A DNA stretch of 64,000 nt from Paralvinella palmiformis (taxonomy: Eukaryota; Annelida; Polychaeta; Terebellida; Alvinellidae), in contig JAODUP010000051.1 in assembly GCA_025642065.1 (NCBI GenBank), positions 324,001 through 388,000 of the forward strand. Direction: 5' to 3'. The notes under the pieces are model-generated. The model was not told the origin of the DNA. It did no database searches and saw only the letters and a list, made by a program, of their open reading frames with translations. Position numbers and translations under genes: made by a program. Positions 13,493 through 28,534 of the stretch are shown here, in pieces; position 1 is the stretch's first letter, and the number at the start of each line of letters is the position of its first letter.

Positions 13493-16400
13493 GAGAGAGA
13501 CAGAGAGAGAGAGATTTAAATGGAAATAATTAAACCTTTCATACGCTAATTGTCCACTGCATGTATTCGCCCTTCACAGTACCTAGTTTGGATATTTCTA
13601 AGTATATCCAGTACATAGGATGGATGGATGGATGAATGTTGTTTAACGACACATCGGCACGATTTAGGCCATTCAGTGTCCTAGAACGTTTGGAAATCCC
13701 AGTACATAAGTGTACATGTATCTGAAGCTATGCTATCTAATATTTGGTTAACGCCAGAAAGAGTATGGACAAGCCATTTAGAATTTCAGTTAAAACGCCA
13801 TTTTAACACCATTTAAAACGACACATATATTCAATTTAACGAAGGTCGTAGTTTGTTAAGTTCACCATACTAGAAACCAACGTATGACGTCATGATCAGC
13901 CTAATTGTTGAATGGATTCTGATTTCGTACCGAGACTGACATTATGAAACACGGTACGATTCGAAGAAGGCACCAAAGATTTTTTTTAAATACGTTTACA
14001 TAAATGGTTTTTGGGGATTACTATCAGGTGTACTCGGTAATATCCATTCATTATATTGTATGAAGGTGCTGTTATGTTTAGGTAAAGTTTAGACGGATTT
14101 ATAAATGACAGATTTCACCAGGGATCATTAAATGACAGATTTCACTAGGGATCATTAAATGACAGATTTCACTAGGGATCATTAAATGACAGATTTCATT
14201 AGGTATCATTAAATGACATATTTCACTAGGGATCATTAAATGACAGATTTCACTAGGGATCATTAAATGACAGATTTCACTAGGAATCATTAAATGACAG
14301 ATTTCACTAGGGATCATTAAACAGGGATTATTATATTAACCGTTTAACTACGAATAGGAAAACATACAAAACAAAACGGTGTACTCAACACAATTTGAAA
14401 TAGCTGATGAAGTATCTGATGTTGTTAAGGATACGTAGCCAACGTTGGATATACGCATGCGCACACTGAAATTCTGATGACGGCGTTGATTTGATTACGC
14501 AATCCTAAATAAATACACCCTATTTAGAGCGCTTTGGTAGCACCACGTGTTAGTTGATCTCCATAATGACAACAACGACAAATTACTTGATTTATTAACT
14601 GAAATGACGAAAACTAAACATTCTCATAGGTTAATTATGGCTGATTACAGGGGAATAAACTGGGAAACGTGGACAACAAACACAGACAATCCACCAAATA
14701 ATGAGAATACATTTATCGAATGTCTGCGGGACAACTTCTCGTATCAGCATGTCAACTCTCCCACCAGGGGTCGCGGATCAGACATGCCGCACCTCTTAGA
14801 TCTGGTCATGACAAACAATGAACAAATGTTAACCGACATTGATCATATGAGCCCCCTTGGAAAAGGTGACCATAGTATACTTTCACTAAAACTAAATTGC
14901 TATTCCAAAATAAATACATATAGTAAACTTAAGATATATTATGACAAAGCCGACTATGACTCAACAAAAAAGGAACTAAATGACACTCAGTGGATAAATA
15001 AATTACAGACGAACCAAAATATGACATTAACAAACAATGGGAAATTTTTACATACAAAATAAATGAAATAACTAAATAATATGTACCCCAGAAAACAGTC
15101 ACAAATAACAACAGAAGAAACTTTCCACTTGACAAAAACACACAAAGATAATAAAAAATAAACATAAATTATGGAAACAATATTTTGCCTCAAAAGATCC
15201 TGAAATATACAAACAATTCTGTAGAACTAGAAATAAGGTCAAATCAATAACCAGAAAAGCCCCCCCCAAAAAAAAAAACAAAAAAAAAACTATGAGAATA
15301 GCCTTGCCAAAAAAACAAAAAATAAGTCCAAAGGCAATATGGCAACACATAAAGTCAAAATCAAAAATCAAAGAAGGCATCACCGAACTAAACACAGACC
15401 CAAATGACAAGAAATCATAATTAAAATCTGATAATAAAGAAAGAGATGAAATTTTAAATAAATATTTCTTTAGTGTGTTCACCAGAGAACCTGATAATGA
15501 ACTGCCAACATTCCAACCAAACAAGAAAATAAACGATAAAATGGAACTGTTACAAATAAAGGAAAAACAAGTTGAAAATATATTAGAGAAATTAAAAATA
15601 ATCAAATCATCGGGACCAGATGGACTACACCCAACATTCTGAAAAGAACTAGCACCAAAACTCTGTAAACCTCTCACATTTATATATAATAATAGTTTGA
15701 AACTAGGAAAATTACCCACTCAATGGAAAAATGGTCAAATTACAGCAATTTTCAAAAAGGGAAATAAATCTTGTGCTGGAAATTACAGACCAGTTAGTCT
15801 AACAAGTGTAATGGCAAAATGTAAGGAACAAATAATAAGGGAACACACAATAAAATATTTTACAGACAATAACCTTTTTACAAACAAACAGTTTGGTTTC
15901 CTAAGTGGGAGATCAACCTCACTACAGCTATTAAATGTTCTTGGTCAATGGACTAAAGATTTAGACGAAGAAATGTCAGTAGACTGTATATACATGGATT
16001 TCCAAAATTCTTTTGATACTGTTCCACACAGAAGGTTATTACACAAATTACAGAGTTATGGCATAAACAATCAAATAATACAATGGAAAACAGACTTTTT
16101 AATTGGCAGGAAACAACGGGTCTCTGTACAATGTACTTTTTCAGAGTGGATGCTTGTTCTCTCTGGGATTCCCCAAGGGTCAGTCCTGGGTTCGTTACTA
16201 TTTGTTATTTATATAAATGAATTGCCCAAAATAGTGAAATCAACCATATATATATTTTGGCAGATGATACCAAAATATTCAGAAGTATAAATAACCCCGA
16301 GGGTACAAAAATATTGCAAGAAGATCTTGATACATTACAGAAATGGAGCAATACATGACTCTTAAAATTTAATCCAGACAAATGTAAACAAATGACCATT

Positions 16401-17246
16401 GGAAGACAAACTGAAAACACAAAAGTTACATATACGTTAAACAAAGGAGACACGTACTATTCACCAACTAGAAAATGTTGACCAAGAAAAAGTTATCGGT
16501 TATAATTGAATCTAATCTTGAATTTGATAAACATATAAATACCAACATAAATAAAGCAAACTCCGTGTTCTCTATAATCCGACGATCTTTTCAATTTCTA
16601 TCTCCTCAAACATTTATCCTCCTATACAATCACTTGTAACTGTAGTTCATGCCTTTGTTACATCTCGTATAGACTATTGTAACTCCCTGTTATACGGCAT
16701 ATCTGATTATAACATTAATCGCCTTCAGCGAATTCAGAATAATGCAGCTCGCATTGTAACAAATATTAGAAAATGTGATCATATCACCCCAATTCTTCAA
16801 AAACTACATTGGCTACCTGTTAGACAGCGTATCCATTTCAAGATTCTGTTAATAACTTATAAATCTATTAATGATATGGCGCCAGAATACCTGTGTGAAC
16901 TGGTTTCCATTAGAAAGTCATCCCGAAAACTCAGGTCATCCAGTCAGGTACTATTGCAGGTGCCAGTGTCTCGGCTCAAGTCATATGGTGATTGTGCGTT
17001 TAGTGTTGCAGCCCCCAATTTGTGGAATAAGTTGCCGGCAAATATTAGAAATGCGTCGTCTCTTGGAAATTTTAAGTCTCTTCTAAAAACACACCTATTT
17101 AAGGTCGCTTTCACAGATAAATAATTATTATCTTTTAAATCATTACAGGGTTTTTACAGACATTATTTGGGGTATTATTAAATTACATATTATTTGTACA
17201 GCGCCTTTGAATGGCTCCTGCTAGTAAGGGCGCTTTATTAAATATA

Positions 17247-17288
<42 letters not shown>

Positions 17289-20200
17289 AAATCATCAGTA
17301 CGTAGCCATTTGGATTATGCAAGCTCAGAAACATATTGATGCCTTGGAAAATGTACAGAGACGAGCGACCAGACAATTACTCACATTAGCAAAATTGTCA
17401 TATGAAGATCGATTAATGATTGAGGTCTGCAAAATAATGAATGAAATCTATGACAAGAACGTTATGATATTCCTCAGAACCAGATTAGAATCAGCAGATT
17501 GAACAAGTCCAAGAGGCCACAAATACCAATTATATATAGAGCGAGTAAACAAAAATATACGAAAACTAAAATTTTCTATTAGAATAATTAATACATGGAA
17601 CAGCATTAATTCGCCTAGACAAATACTGGAGCGACCAGGATATCGTCTTTAATTACAAAGCCTAGTTGGATACCAACAGAAAGAGTGCGGACGGCCGTAT
17701 TTATGAAGACCTGGAAACAGTGGCAGCCAAGCAGCAGCCAGCTCCAGAAACATCCTTAAGCATTCTTAAGTAAGTAATATAATTCATTTTTACGGCTTGT
17801 ACCTCAGCAATATTACCGTGATAATCCCGCCATTTTAAACCGTAAACGTCAATGTTCCGGATCTGTTTTAATCATGCTAAAACCTAACTTCTGCATACTG
17901 TTTAACTCTGCTTCGACACCGAAAAACCGGCACTGTTGAAAAATTGTATTCCAAAACTGAAAATCAGATTAAAACTATTGAGTCTATATACTAATCGTCC
18001 GTCATTGCTACTTTATAAAATGATAGTAAAGTGTGGTATTCAACATTGTATACCATACTACAATAATATTCACTGCCCATAACAAAGAGTGTTAAAATGT
18101 GGTGTTCATAGTAAATCACACTAAAATTATATTTAACGAAAAGAAGAAGAATATTGGTAAATTTAATTTATTATTTATGGATATAATAATATGGTAAATT
18201 GCACTTTATTTACCAATATTATTATCTATGATCTGATGGATAATAAAATTGTTATATTACACTTTATTTGCGCCCTTCACTGTTTCACTCAATCCTTACA
18301 CTGACACTGTAATTATAAAAATTTAACTCGCAGATTGTCATTTTGAATTAAAACTTCCCAACGCTTTCTCAGCGTTTCATCCCGCGGCCAATACATGCCA
18401 ACTTAAATGTTTCTATCGCTTACTAGTGGCATGACAATACGGTACCCAGGAGTTAGTTTTTGGTACTTAATTTATGGATTACACATGCTGCATTAGATAT
18501 TAGATTATATGCCAATCTCAAGTTCTCAACAAGATACTTGTACAGCGGACATAGAAAGCTAAATCTTAAATTGTTTGGGCAACCTATAGCCGCCTCCTAT
18601 AAATTAGTGTTTTATTGGAGGTTACAGCGTTTTGTTTGTTAGTTGATATGCTGGTGTATTTCATGTAAATCATGGTATGTAATATAAATATGTTGTGACA
18701 TCATTGTATATCTCATCGAATAATATTATTATCAATTAATGGCTACAGACATTATAATTAGTATAACTCGACTACGTCATCAATCGGCTGGTTACTTCTA
18801 AGGTACCCAATGATGAATGTGTGGGCAATGACATTACAAGTTAACGCATCATATAACACAGGATTTATATACAAATAAACTAATAGTTGTTTACCACCAG
18901 AATCTCTCCGTCCCATCATGCCGGGTTCCTGAATAGTACTAGGTCTTCCTTGATCTGGCGTCTGTTGAAGTGAAGCATTTGCGAGCATTAAATTTCTCTC
19001 TCGGATCAGTCGGTGTGAAGGCGCGAAGAAGAAGCTACGCTTTGATAACAAATACTGTGCGCATTATTTTGATAAATGTTCATCTCTCGAGGCTTCAAGT
19101 CAAAATCTTACAAGTTTTACATATTTTTAATAACAATCGATGCGACAATTATGGTTTGTAGAGTGGAATAAAATACAACTTACTTCTTTTACAATCGCTG
19201 CAGGCAACACTGGCATTACTGAAAGTAAAAATGATTGCCTTATAGCTAAAGTTGTACGTCTATTCTAGCAAGCTGAAAATGACATTCCTACTATTTCGGC
19301 CACGGAGACTATGACGGTGATAAAGGTAAAATGAGTACTTGCAAATGCGTACTAGCAAATATCTACTTGAAAAATGCGTATTGCTTCTTAAGTATACACA
19401 ATCTACCGTACACAATGTACAGCTATGAGTACACTGATGATGCATAGTTTAGATGCAGCACGCCTTAATTCATCTCGTCGTATTTTTGTGATAGGTATAC
19501 ATTAGAGCCTTGCGTTAGCTGACAATTCTGGCCCGCGGGGTATAGCACCTCCCATTAACGACATAACCATCCCGGTTAACGTTCTTCTCACTTGTCTGAT
19601 TTCAGGGCACCCAAAAGGTTCTGCCGTTTCGTTGTAGATGTGCCTGATTGATGACCAGTATATCTGATAGCAGTATTGTACGATTTTCGTGCAACACAGT
19701 CTAAATAATTTTCATTGTAAGCTACAATAACAAACTGCAACCAAAACTCTGAGTTGGAGCTAATTGGTCGAATCTTGTAAACACCGGAAGTGGGGCTACT
19801 TGTAATTTGAGATAACTTCCAGAATTCCAGAAAGACATCTTTCTGTTGTATTCAGAGTGAGAAGATATGAAGATGATCTCTTTTCAATTGTTTATATACA
19901 GAACATGATCTACGAGCTGTGGGTATTGTTTAGACAAAGTATCGTAGTCTGCGATTAGTAGATAGAATTTGTTAACGCATTTCACGGCACAAAAAAAATC
20001 TTGCGAGGACCCGAAACCGCCCCGCCAAAACAACAACGCCCCCATAAGTGCGAACGTACCCGGTAGAGTTTTCCTTTCGGACAAATCGCTGTACACACTC
20101 TGCAAAAGATCAGAAAATAAATAAATACACTAAATTTGTTATTTCAAATTTAATTTGGATAAAGTTGATCTTGCTTTACCAAAAGATTGGTTAGAAAACA

Positions 20201-20889
20201 TTAAATAGAAGGGCATCGATCCAAAAACTCGAGCACAAAAAAAAAACCCATACAACTAAAGGAACTACGATACGTCATATAACAGAATGCATACAGAAAC
20301 ACCAATAAATGAAACACACGAATGTGAAGAAAACAGTTTTTAGATTCCTAGCTGATAGTTTGCTATACCAAATCTTGTATCTCCTCGAGGTGGAAAGCTA
20401 TTTTTAGTTATTTGCAATGTACGGAACTATATTTGTATAATTCCGCGCATCAATTTCGGCACAAAACTAAAACAGGTTTATGGGAATTAATTATTTCCAC
20501 TCTGTATTCACCGTGCTGCCGCCATCCGAGCAACATTTTAAAAGTCGCATGGATGGTGCTCGAAAACCGTGCAATCACCCCAGATATGGTGGCATTACAA
20601 TAACAATGGTGAGATATAATGTTGACCCCTTTTGATGTTGTATTACAATAATCTATCAATACCTCCAAAAATCAGATGATCTCAGAAAACGAGTATTACA
20701 ATTGCAATAATTGATTCCTTGGTTTTTTTTCTCAATAGCAACATCCACAATTTTATGTGTATTGTTTTGTGTACATTTTGATTCAACAGTTTATTACTCT
20801 AGAGGTAGATCGAGCTGTTCGCTGAATGAGCTGATATTTGTTTTAATTGGTATTTATTATTGGTTATACCACATTTACTCGAACTTCTT

Positions 20890-20947
<58 letters not shown>

Positions 20948-21344
20948 CATAACCTGACCTGGGCTCCACGACTGGTAACATGTATTCGCAAAAGGGAGCA
21001 TTCAGGTGCACTGGTTTTCTGTACGATTCATATCACTGAACTAGATCATGTATTACATATTTAAAATTTTGAGCCTAATCGGGATTTGTTTCCAGAGGTA
21101 GCTGCTCCTCGGCCATATGTCCAATGTGTGACCAGTACCGAGGCTAAAAAACTCGACTCAGTCATTCATGCACTCACTAAAAACTGAATAGCCTATTTAT
21201 AGAATTGTATGGACACTATATCCTTGTATTTGTATATAACACGTATTGTTGTATGTCAACGGGAACATATTTTCTTCGATTTCCAGTGGAAAGCGCCTCA
21301 GACAACCCATGTTGTTTAAGATTTTACATAAAATGTTGTTATTA

Positions 21345-21427
<83 letters not shown>

Positions 21428-21429
21428 GT

Positions 21430-21479
<50 letters not shown>

Positions 21480-23308
21480 CTTGTAGTTGTATTAAATTAA
21501 AACCATTCAATTATCCTCCATTCATGGTCTTAATTTGTTCCGTGCTTTATAATAAAACCTGTTAGCTTTTTTTCCATTCCATCATCAGTGACATATAAGT
21601 CTTGTTGTGTGTAAATGATTAAGTCTTCTTATCGTTATGCTTATGGCGCAACCAATGGCTGAGTTGTCGTTTAATTATTTTACTCACCAGGGAGCGCAAC
21701 ATACTACTTCCGGTTAGTACAAATCCTGGGCTCCATGGCGTATACCGTCCACTGGTTCATGTCTGGGCTACGTTTTGTCAAGAAACCATGGTCTGACTAA
21801 CTTTGAATTATAATTAATGTAGCTGGAATATAGTATTTGTGTTTCAATGATATTATACGTGTTGACCGTCGCCTGAATCATCCACCCCAATATATACTTA
21901 AATCAATACATCTTCTTACCAATAAAAGACAAGACTCAAATGCACCTGGTGATTAATTCGGCACACCAAATAACAATTTTCACTATAACAATAATCGTGG
22001 AAAAACTACATCGACATTTCCTATGGCCACGTGATTCCAAGCAATTCCCCTCAGCCGTAATTTGCATATAACGAAGGGGCCCCCAACAGGAAATCAAATA
22101 TCAGAATAAAGATACATCGATCAAAGAAGATGATGGTGATTGATGTTTTACGGCCACTTTTGTGCACAAGGTAGGCTAAATGGGCCGAGCGACCTCCAAA
22201 GGTAACGAAGCGAAGTCAAAGACGAAACAACCTTCAGCTATGCCCACGCCGAGATTCGAACACCGGTGGTTAGATGCATCGATCAACAGTGGAAAAAAAT
22301 GTCACTATGTCACGATTTAATGGCTGGTAATTCTGGCGCGAAGTGCAGAGATATAGTCCCATATGTTGCAAATAACCAATACACATTTCGATCGATGTCA
22401 ATTCATTGAAACTAACCAAGACAAAACAACAACAAAACCCAAAGTAAGTCCTACATGTGTACGAACAATGAGCTACAAATTCGTCACCTTTTTCCTTCAT
22501 TCAAGCAAATGCTAAAAATTGATTTAGATATTTCGTTTGGTTGAATTATAAGTTGTTGTTGTTGTTGTTGGTTAGTCGTTATTTTACTTTTCTTTCTTTA
22601 AAAAAGTCAAACCGTTCAATTTACCTGCTGAATATTCGTTGCTGACGCTGACTCGGGAGGGGGGGGGGTATTCGAGGCAGGAATGAAATAGAGATATCAT
22701 GACTAATAAATAATCATTCATAAGTGCGTTCAAAATGGAATTTATTTTTCAGGTTATTTGATTGCTTCAGCTTACGTCAGAAGACAGACAGGAAGTAAAT
22801 AGAGAAAACAGAAATACCTTTGTAATTAGCTTGAATCGGATGTAGATTCGGTTCTCTATACCCTTGTAGCTTTTGATACTAAAACATTGATAACTTATTT
22901 ATCTTTTGATACTGAAACATTGATAACTTATTGATCTTTTGATACTGAAACATTGATAACTTATCGATATTTTGATACTGAAACATTGATCACTTATTGA
23001 TCTTTTGATACTGAAACATTGATAACTTAATGATCTTTTGATACTGAAACATTGATAACTTATTGATATTTTGATACTAAAACATTGATAACTTATTGAT
23101 CTTTTGATACTGAAATATTGATAACGTGGGCCTATTGATCTTTTTATAACCGTCTACAAAATACATTATTCAGATAAACACCTCCAATCATTCAAAATAA
23201 TACGTACCTGTAAGTAATCATTCTTATCTGAAATGTGTGCTTGCTTGTAGTTCGGGGAATATCCCCAGGCTGTCGCTTGTTTGGCACAGCCTATATGAAA
23301 TGTGTGTA

Positions 23309-23351
<43 letters not shown>

Positions 23352-26222
23352 GAGAAATAGAAGAAAGCGAGTATTTTAAAGTTAAACACACCCGAGTTTT
23401 CAAGCACGCAGGTAAACACACACGCACACATACAAAGAGTGTAGACGCAGATAGGCCATATCAGCGCAAGCATGCAGGCAGACAGACTAACAGACATGCA
23501 TGCAGATACACCGATAGGCATTTTCGATAAAGGTGTTAATTGGTCCCAACTCCACATCCCATACGTTAACTTCACACTCGAAAGGTACACATACCCTGAA
23601 CAAATATTGGCATCAAATCCACCTTCAGCTCTAAGAATTGTGACAGATAGATCATAACACTGATGTCGTTCTCCCTGCCACTGATCATCACTTCCGGTTT
23701 AATAATCTATTTAAAAGCATGTTATATTAATCTATTCAGCTACTCTGGTATTTTAGCCATGTAATAAACAAGCGTTGTCAATATTCTGTTAAAATTAATC
23801 ACCACATACGTATACGCACACATGGGTGCATATAGAATTACACGCGCACAGACAGACAGACAGACAGACAAACAGATAGACAGATAGATGAATGGATAAT
23901 TAACTATTTATCTACCTGTTTGATGTCAAGATACCTTTCGGCCTTTAGCATCAGATCTGTAGTAATTTCTAATTCTAAAGCAGAACTAAGATTTTGCCAT
24001 TCGGGGCAGAGACCTAAAAGACGACGTGATTATGTTTAATTCGATTCTGTATTACGAGCTTCTCAGAATAACTAATTCAATGTTTAAATTTAATTAATCT
24101 AATTAATCTAAAATAAAATGTACTGATCTAATATTTTTCCTAGTTTACTCCCTTTGCTAAGATACCATTTACCAAGGTGAAGGGCATCCTTTTGCTACTG
24201 ACAAACGAGCAATACAAAAGTGTATACGTTTCTCGGCAATTAATGGACCTCTACTAGTAATTACAGACATGGAAACAAATATGGAATATATTTTTTATCC
24301 GTTGCATTCTTTTGTAGAGCAGCATATTAGGACCAGTTGGTTAGTGTTTCTGATCTGTTTAGTGGTATCAGTGTAATTATTGATACGTGACGAGCACACC
24401 TTTTCAACACGTGGTATTGCTTTGAGTGAGATGGGTGACCCATAAAACACCCAAGGGTCCATGTGGCGTGATATTTGAGGCTCTATAAATAAGGCGGTAG
24501 AGATATTGATATATATATAGTTGTACTCGGGCGTGCCGGCGGAATTTGCTGAAAATTTGGGCAACTTTCTTGACATCATGGTTCGTCATTTTAATGAAGG
24601 AATTTATCGACGAGTTCTTGCCATGTGGCGTATGGGTTCCAAGCAGAAGAGCATTGCCCAAGCTCTTGGTATAGCACAGGGAACAGTCTCAAAGCTGCTT
24701 CAGCGAAATCGTGAGACTAGCGTACGCACACCCAGAGCTAGACCCGGACGTCCTCGTAAGACAACAGAAAGAGAAGACCGTTATCTGCTACGTTTGTGCC
24801 GAAATGGGCGTACCAAGTCAGCAAACACCCATCGGGCTGAGTGGTTATGGTTCACTAATACCCCTCTATCCAGAATGCTAGTGAATCTGCGATTGATCCG
24901 TGCAGGTTACTTCGCCAGGAGACCTCTGAAGAAACTTTTATTGTTGCAAAGACATCGACAGGCGCGTATGGATTGGGCTAGAAACCATCTCCGCTGGCGA
25001 CCAGGTCATTGGCAGCATGTCATCTTCAGCGATGAATCCAGATTCCTGCTTTACCGGATAGATGGTCGTATCCGGGTCTGCAGACAGTAACATGAGGCCT
25101 ATAATGAAGATTGCATCGTACCTAGAGTCCACGGAGAAGGATGGTGGAAAATGTGGCCTTCACATCGTCGATGAAAACCTGGATCAGTACCAGTACCTAC
25201 AGATTCTGGAGGAAAGGTTATTGTCATTTGCTCATCTGATATTTGGGCGTAATTTTGTGTACCAGGATGACAACGCTAAGCCTCACAGAGCTCGTACGGT
25301 GGTCATTTTCTTGGAAACTGAAGGGATCAAACACATGGAATGCCCAGCTGTGTCTCCGGATATGAATCCCATGAGAACTTGTGGTCCGAAGTAAGACGAA
25401 CCATGGATGCAAGTGCCAACCAGCCTACTAATCTGGCGGAACTGCGACAGGCACTCATTGATGCATGGCATGCTCTGCCCCTTCAAATCCTGGCAACCCT
25501 GATTGACAGCATCCCTCGACGAGTACAAGCTCTGTACGATGTCTGTGGGGTCATACCAAATATTGAACTGTGATTCGTGTGCCTCATTAAACACTCTAAA
25601 TAATCAGAACGTTTGAAGTCGATTTCCTGACAAATTCCTCCTTTATTTAATGCATTGCTTAACGGCCCCATATGCCGTATATTTAGCATTTTGGCAATAA
25701 TAATCATATTTCATTATATTCACCATGATCCAGAATACCCATAGTCTTTCAAATGCATCAATATATTCCTCATAGGGTAATAATATATATAAATACTTAA
25801 AATTCACATTTCCTGATACTTTCGCTGGAAAAAACATAATTCTAAGTAAGAAATAACAAACAATAAAATTATATTCCATATTTATTTTCAAGTCTGTAGT
25901 TGTCATGCGGAAACCAGTGAAACTCAGACGATATTAAACCGAAAATGTACCATGGAAAGTAGAAGTAGCGTTAATACACCAACCTGGCTTGGTTTTATCA
26001 AGAAGAGCACCGAAAGTCATTGGATTTATCCAGTCTGAAGTGAAATTGCTGATACCGTTATCCGGGTGAAGGATTTTGTTGATCCATTGCCGGAAGTTTT
26101 CGATGGTGCTGTCCTCTGTGTCCATCCGATAACTACGTATCTTTCGATCCGTGTAGTAGAAGAAGAGATCTTTGAGCAGACGATTTAGCTTCAAGTTGGC
26201 ATCCAGCACATGTTTGGCTTCT

Positions 26223-26273
<51 letters not shown>

Positions 26274-26450
26274 TGTGTAAGAAATTGTGTGTATCCTTCA
26301 CCAGATCTATGAATTTATTTATTAAAGGAAATCTACGTTATATGTTAAGTCACGCATTAAATAACACTATTCATAATAGATCCAATCTGTATACCCTTTT
26401 AATAATTAGTATCATACACGCGCGCACGTGCTCGCGCACACACACACACA

Positions 26451-26481
<31 letters not shown>

Positions 26482-28440
26482 AGCATACACACACAAGCTC
26501 TAACTAGGGTTGGGGTAATGGTAATCGGTAATCGTAATCGATTGTACTCGATTACATGATCTCAAGTAAACGTAATCATAATCGCCATTTCCAGATGCAT
26601 TGCAATCGATTACGTTGTAAATGTAATCGTAATCAGAGATTACTTTCAGGATTACAGAAGGTGTTTGCTTATTTACCATGTTATATATATCATGCCAGAG
26701 ATATGGTTTGGTATATAAAGCAAAAGATAACAATATAACTGATTTACTCATTGACGGACTGCTGTCATATTTATACACATGATGAATTGTCAGTTTAGTG
26801 GTTATATGAACATGAAAGGAAAATGTGTTGAAACACTGCTTCAGATGTTGCCAGATTAAAGGGATAGTCCACTTTCATTTCAATTTTTCAGGACTAATAC
26901 AAACTCACAAATATCATAAATAATGTCAAAATGTGTACACAATCACCCATATTAAATCATCCATTTCAAAGTGCTGATTAATGGCCTTTTAATGGCCTGT
27001 GGGCGCCGCCATTTTGAAGCTAGACAGAGACCGGAAGCTTCTGAATACTGACGTCACTTGAGCGTATCCGGCTGAAGTCTGTAGAGCCCGTACAAAAGCA
27101 TGTAAACAAGTGTGAGCAAAGAATTATTCCAGAACTAAACGGCATTATCTTGTTAAAATTACGTCTTGAATAATATACAACCATATCAATTTGAGCGAGA
27201 AATAACCTTACAAGAGGAAGATGATTCAAAATGGCTCGAATATTAAGGCTCAAGATAAACTATAATCTGCGTCAGTCTAGAGGGCGCCCGTGTGACGTCA
27301 GAGCATTTCAGTTTCCTCCTTCCCGCCTTCGAATCTGGCTTCCGCTGCAGCCATAACGGCGGCCCTCCAGTAATTTGAATTATTCCCCTATATCTATGAT
27401 ATCAGGTATATTTCGTAATTAATATTGTGGAATTTTTGGTTACTGTTCTAAGCATTATATACTTTTTTTTAATTCTGAGGGTGGACTGTCCCTTTAACTC
27501 ATGTTGTTTTGAGATTAGTTCGTGTTGTTTTCACCCGGTTAAGCCCAAGCTACTTATACAACTAGCAATCATGCATGACTTGTTGGTGACACTATCTTTT
27601 TAACTCCAGCTCCACATTAGGCGGAGATCAAAGGTCGAAGTACGGAGTTGGGAGGTGGTCGAGTTATAGAAGAAAAATACAATTTTAAAGTGTAGCAATA
27701 ATTTAAGAATGTGAAAAGGTGGTCCATTTTCAGAGGTAGTCAAGTTACAGAGGGGGTTGGGGATTTGACTATATTCTAATTATCCTATTTATTACCTATA
27801 GTCACGTATATGGTCAAATAATTCCATTGATATTGTTGTAATGTTGTGACCGTGTAATAATGCATGCTCCCTTGCATCCGGGGGAAGGACTGTTAGTGTA
27901 ATAAGGTAGGCTCCCGGAAGATTTGGCGTGTACATGGCGCACATGGCGAAACGGAATAAAAGTTATTAGTTAAAATCAATCCGTCTGTAGGTCTATAATA
28001 TATGCTTAGACATTAAACATTTTACACTAATCTCAGTTATCTCTATAAATAACTGTGCATTCGTGGCAAATGTATTACTTAATTGTTCCAGAAATATTAT
28101 CTCAGAAATATTAAAATAAATTAACGTCTTACAATGCCATCAAAGTCTCTTGTACATTTTCATTTTCAGAACATACTAGAAAGTGCGTCTGGTTCTTATG
28201 AAGCAACATGTAAACACTGTAGCATGTTTATTTCTGTATTATATATGTAACTGAGTAAAAATTGACGAAGAATCACATTCATGTTTGTGTTATATACATT
28301 GTAATTATGATTACAATGTAATTGTAATCGATTACGTTCAGAATGAATGCAATCGTAATCGTAGTATTCTCAAGTAATCGTTTACCTTGGTCCTGAAATC
28401 GCCCCAACCCTGACTGAAACACACACTCTCACAGAGAAAT

Positions 28441-28487
<47 letters not shown>

Positions 28488-28489
28488 AA

Positions 28490-28534
<45 letters not shown>

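Noticed and set aside
18758..19051. Whole 97-codon minus-strand frame as one exon
   Set aside because: Only 18954-18895 fits the neighbouring phases with an AG acceptor and GT donor; the rest has no support.
20711..21500. Several open frames on both strands reading Tyr-Ile or Cys-Val repeats
   Set aside because: They are translated (TA)n and (GT)n microsatellites with no start or splice context.
22870..23139. 33-bp repeats considered as a CRISPR-like array
   Set aside because: Units are contiguous without spacers and the genome is eukaryotic; it is an ordinary minisatellite.
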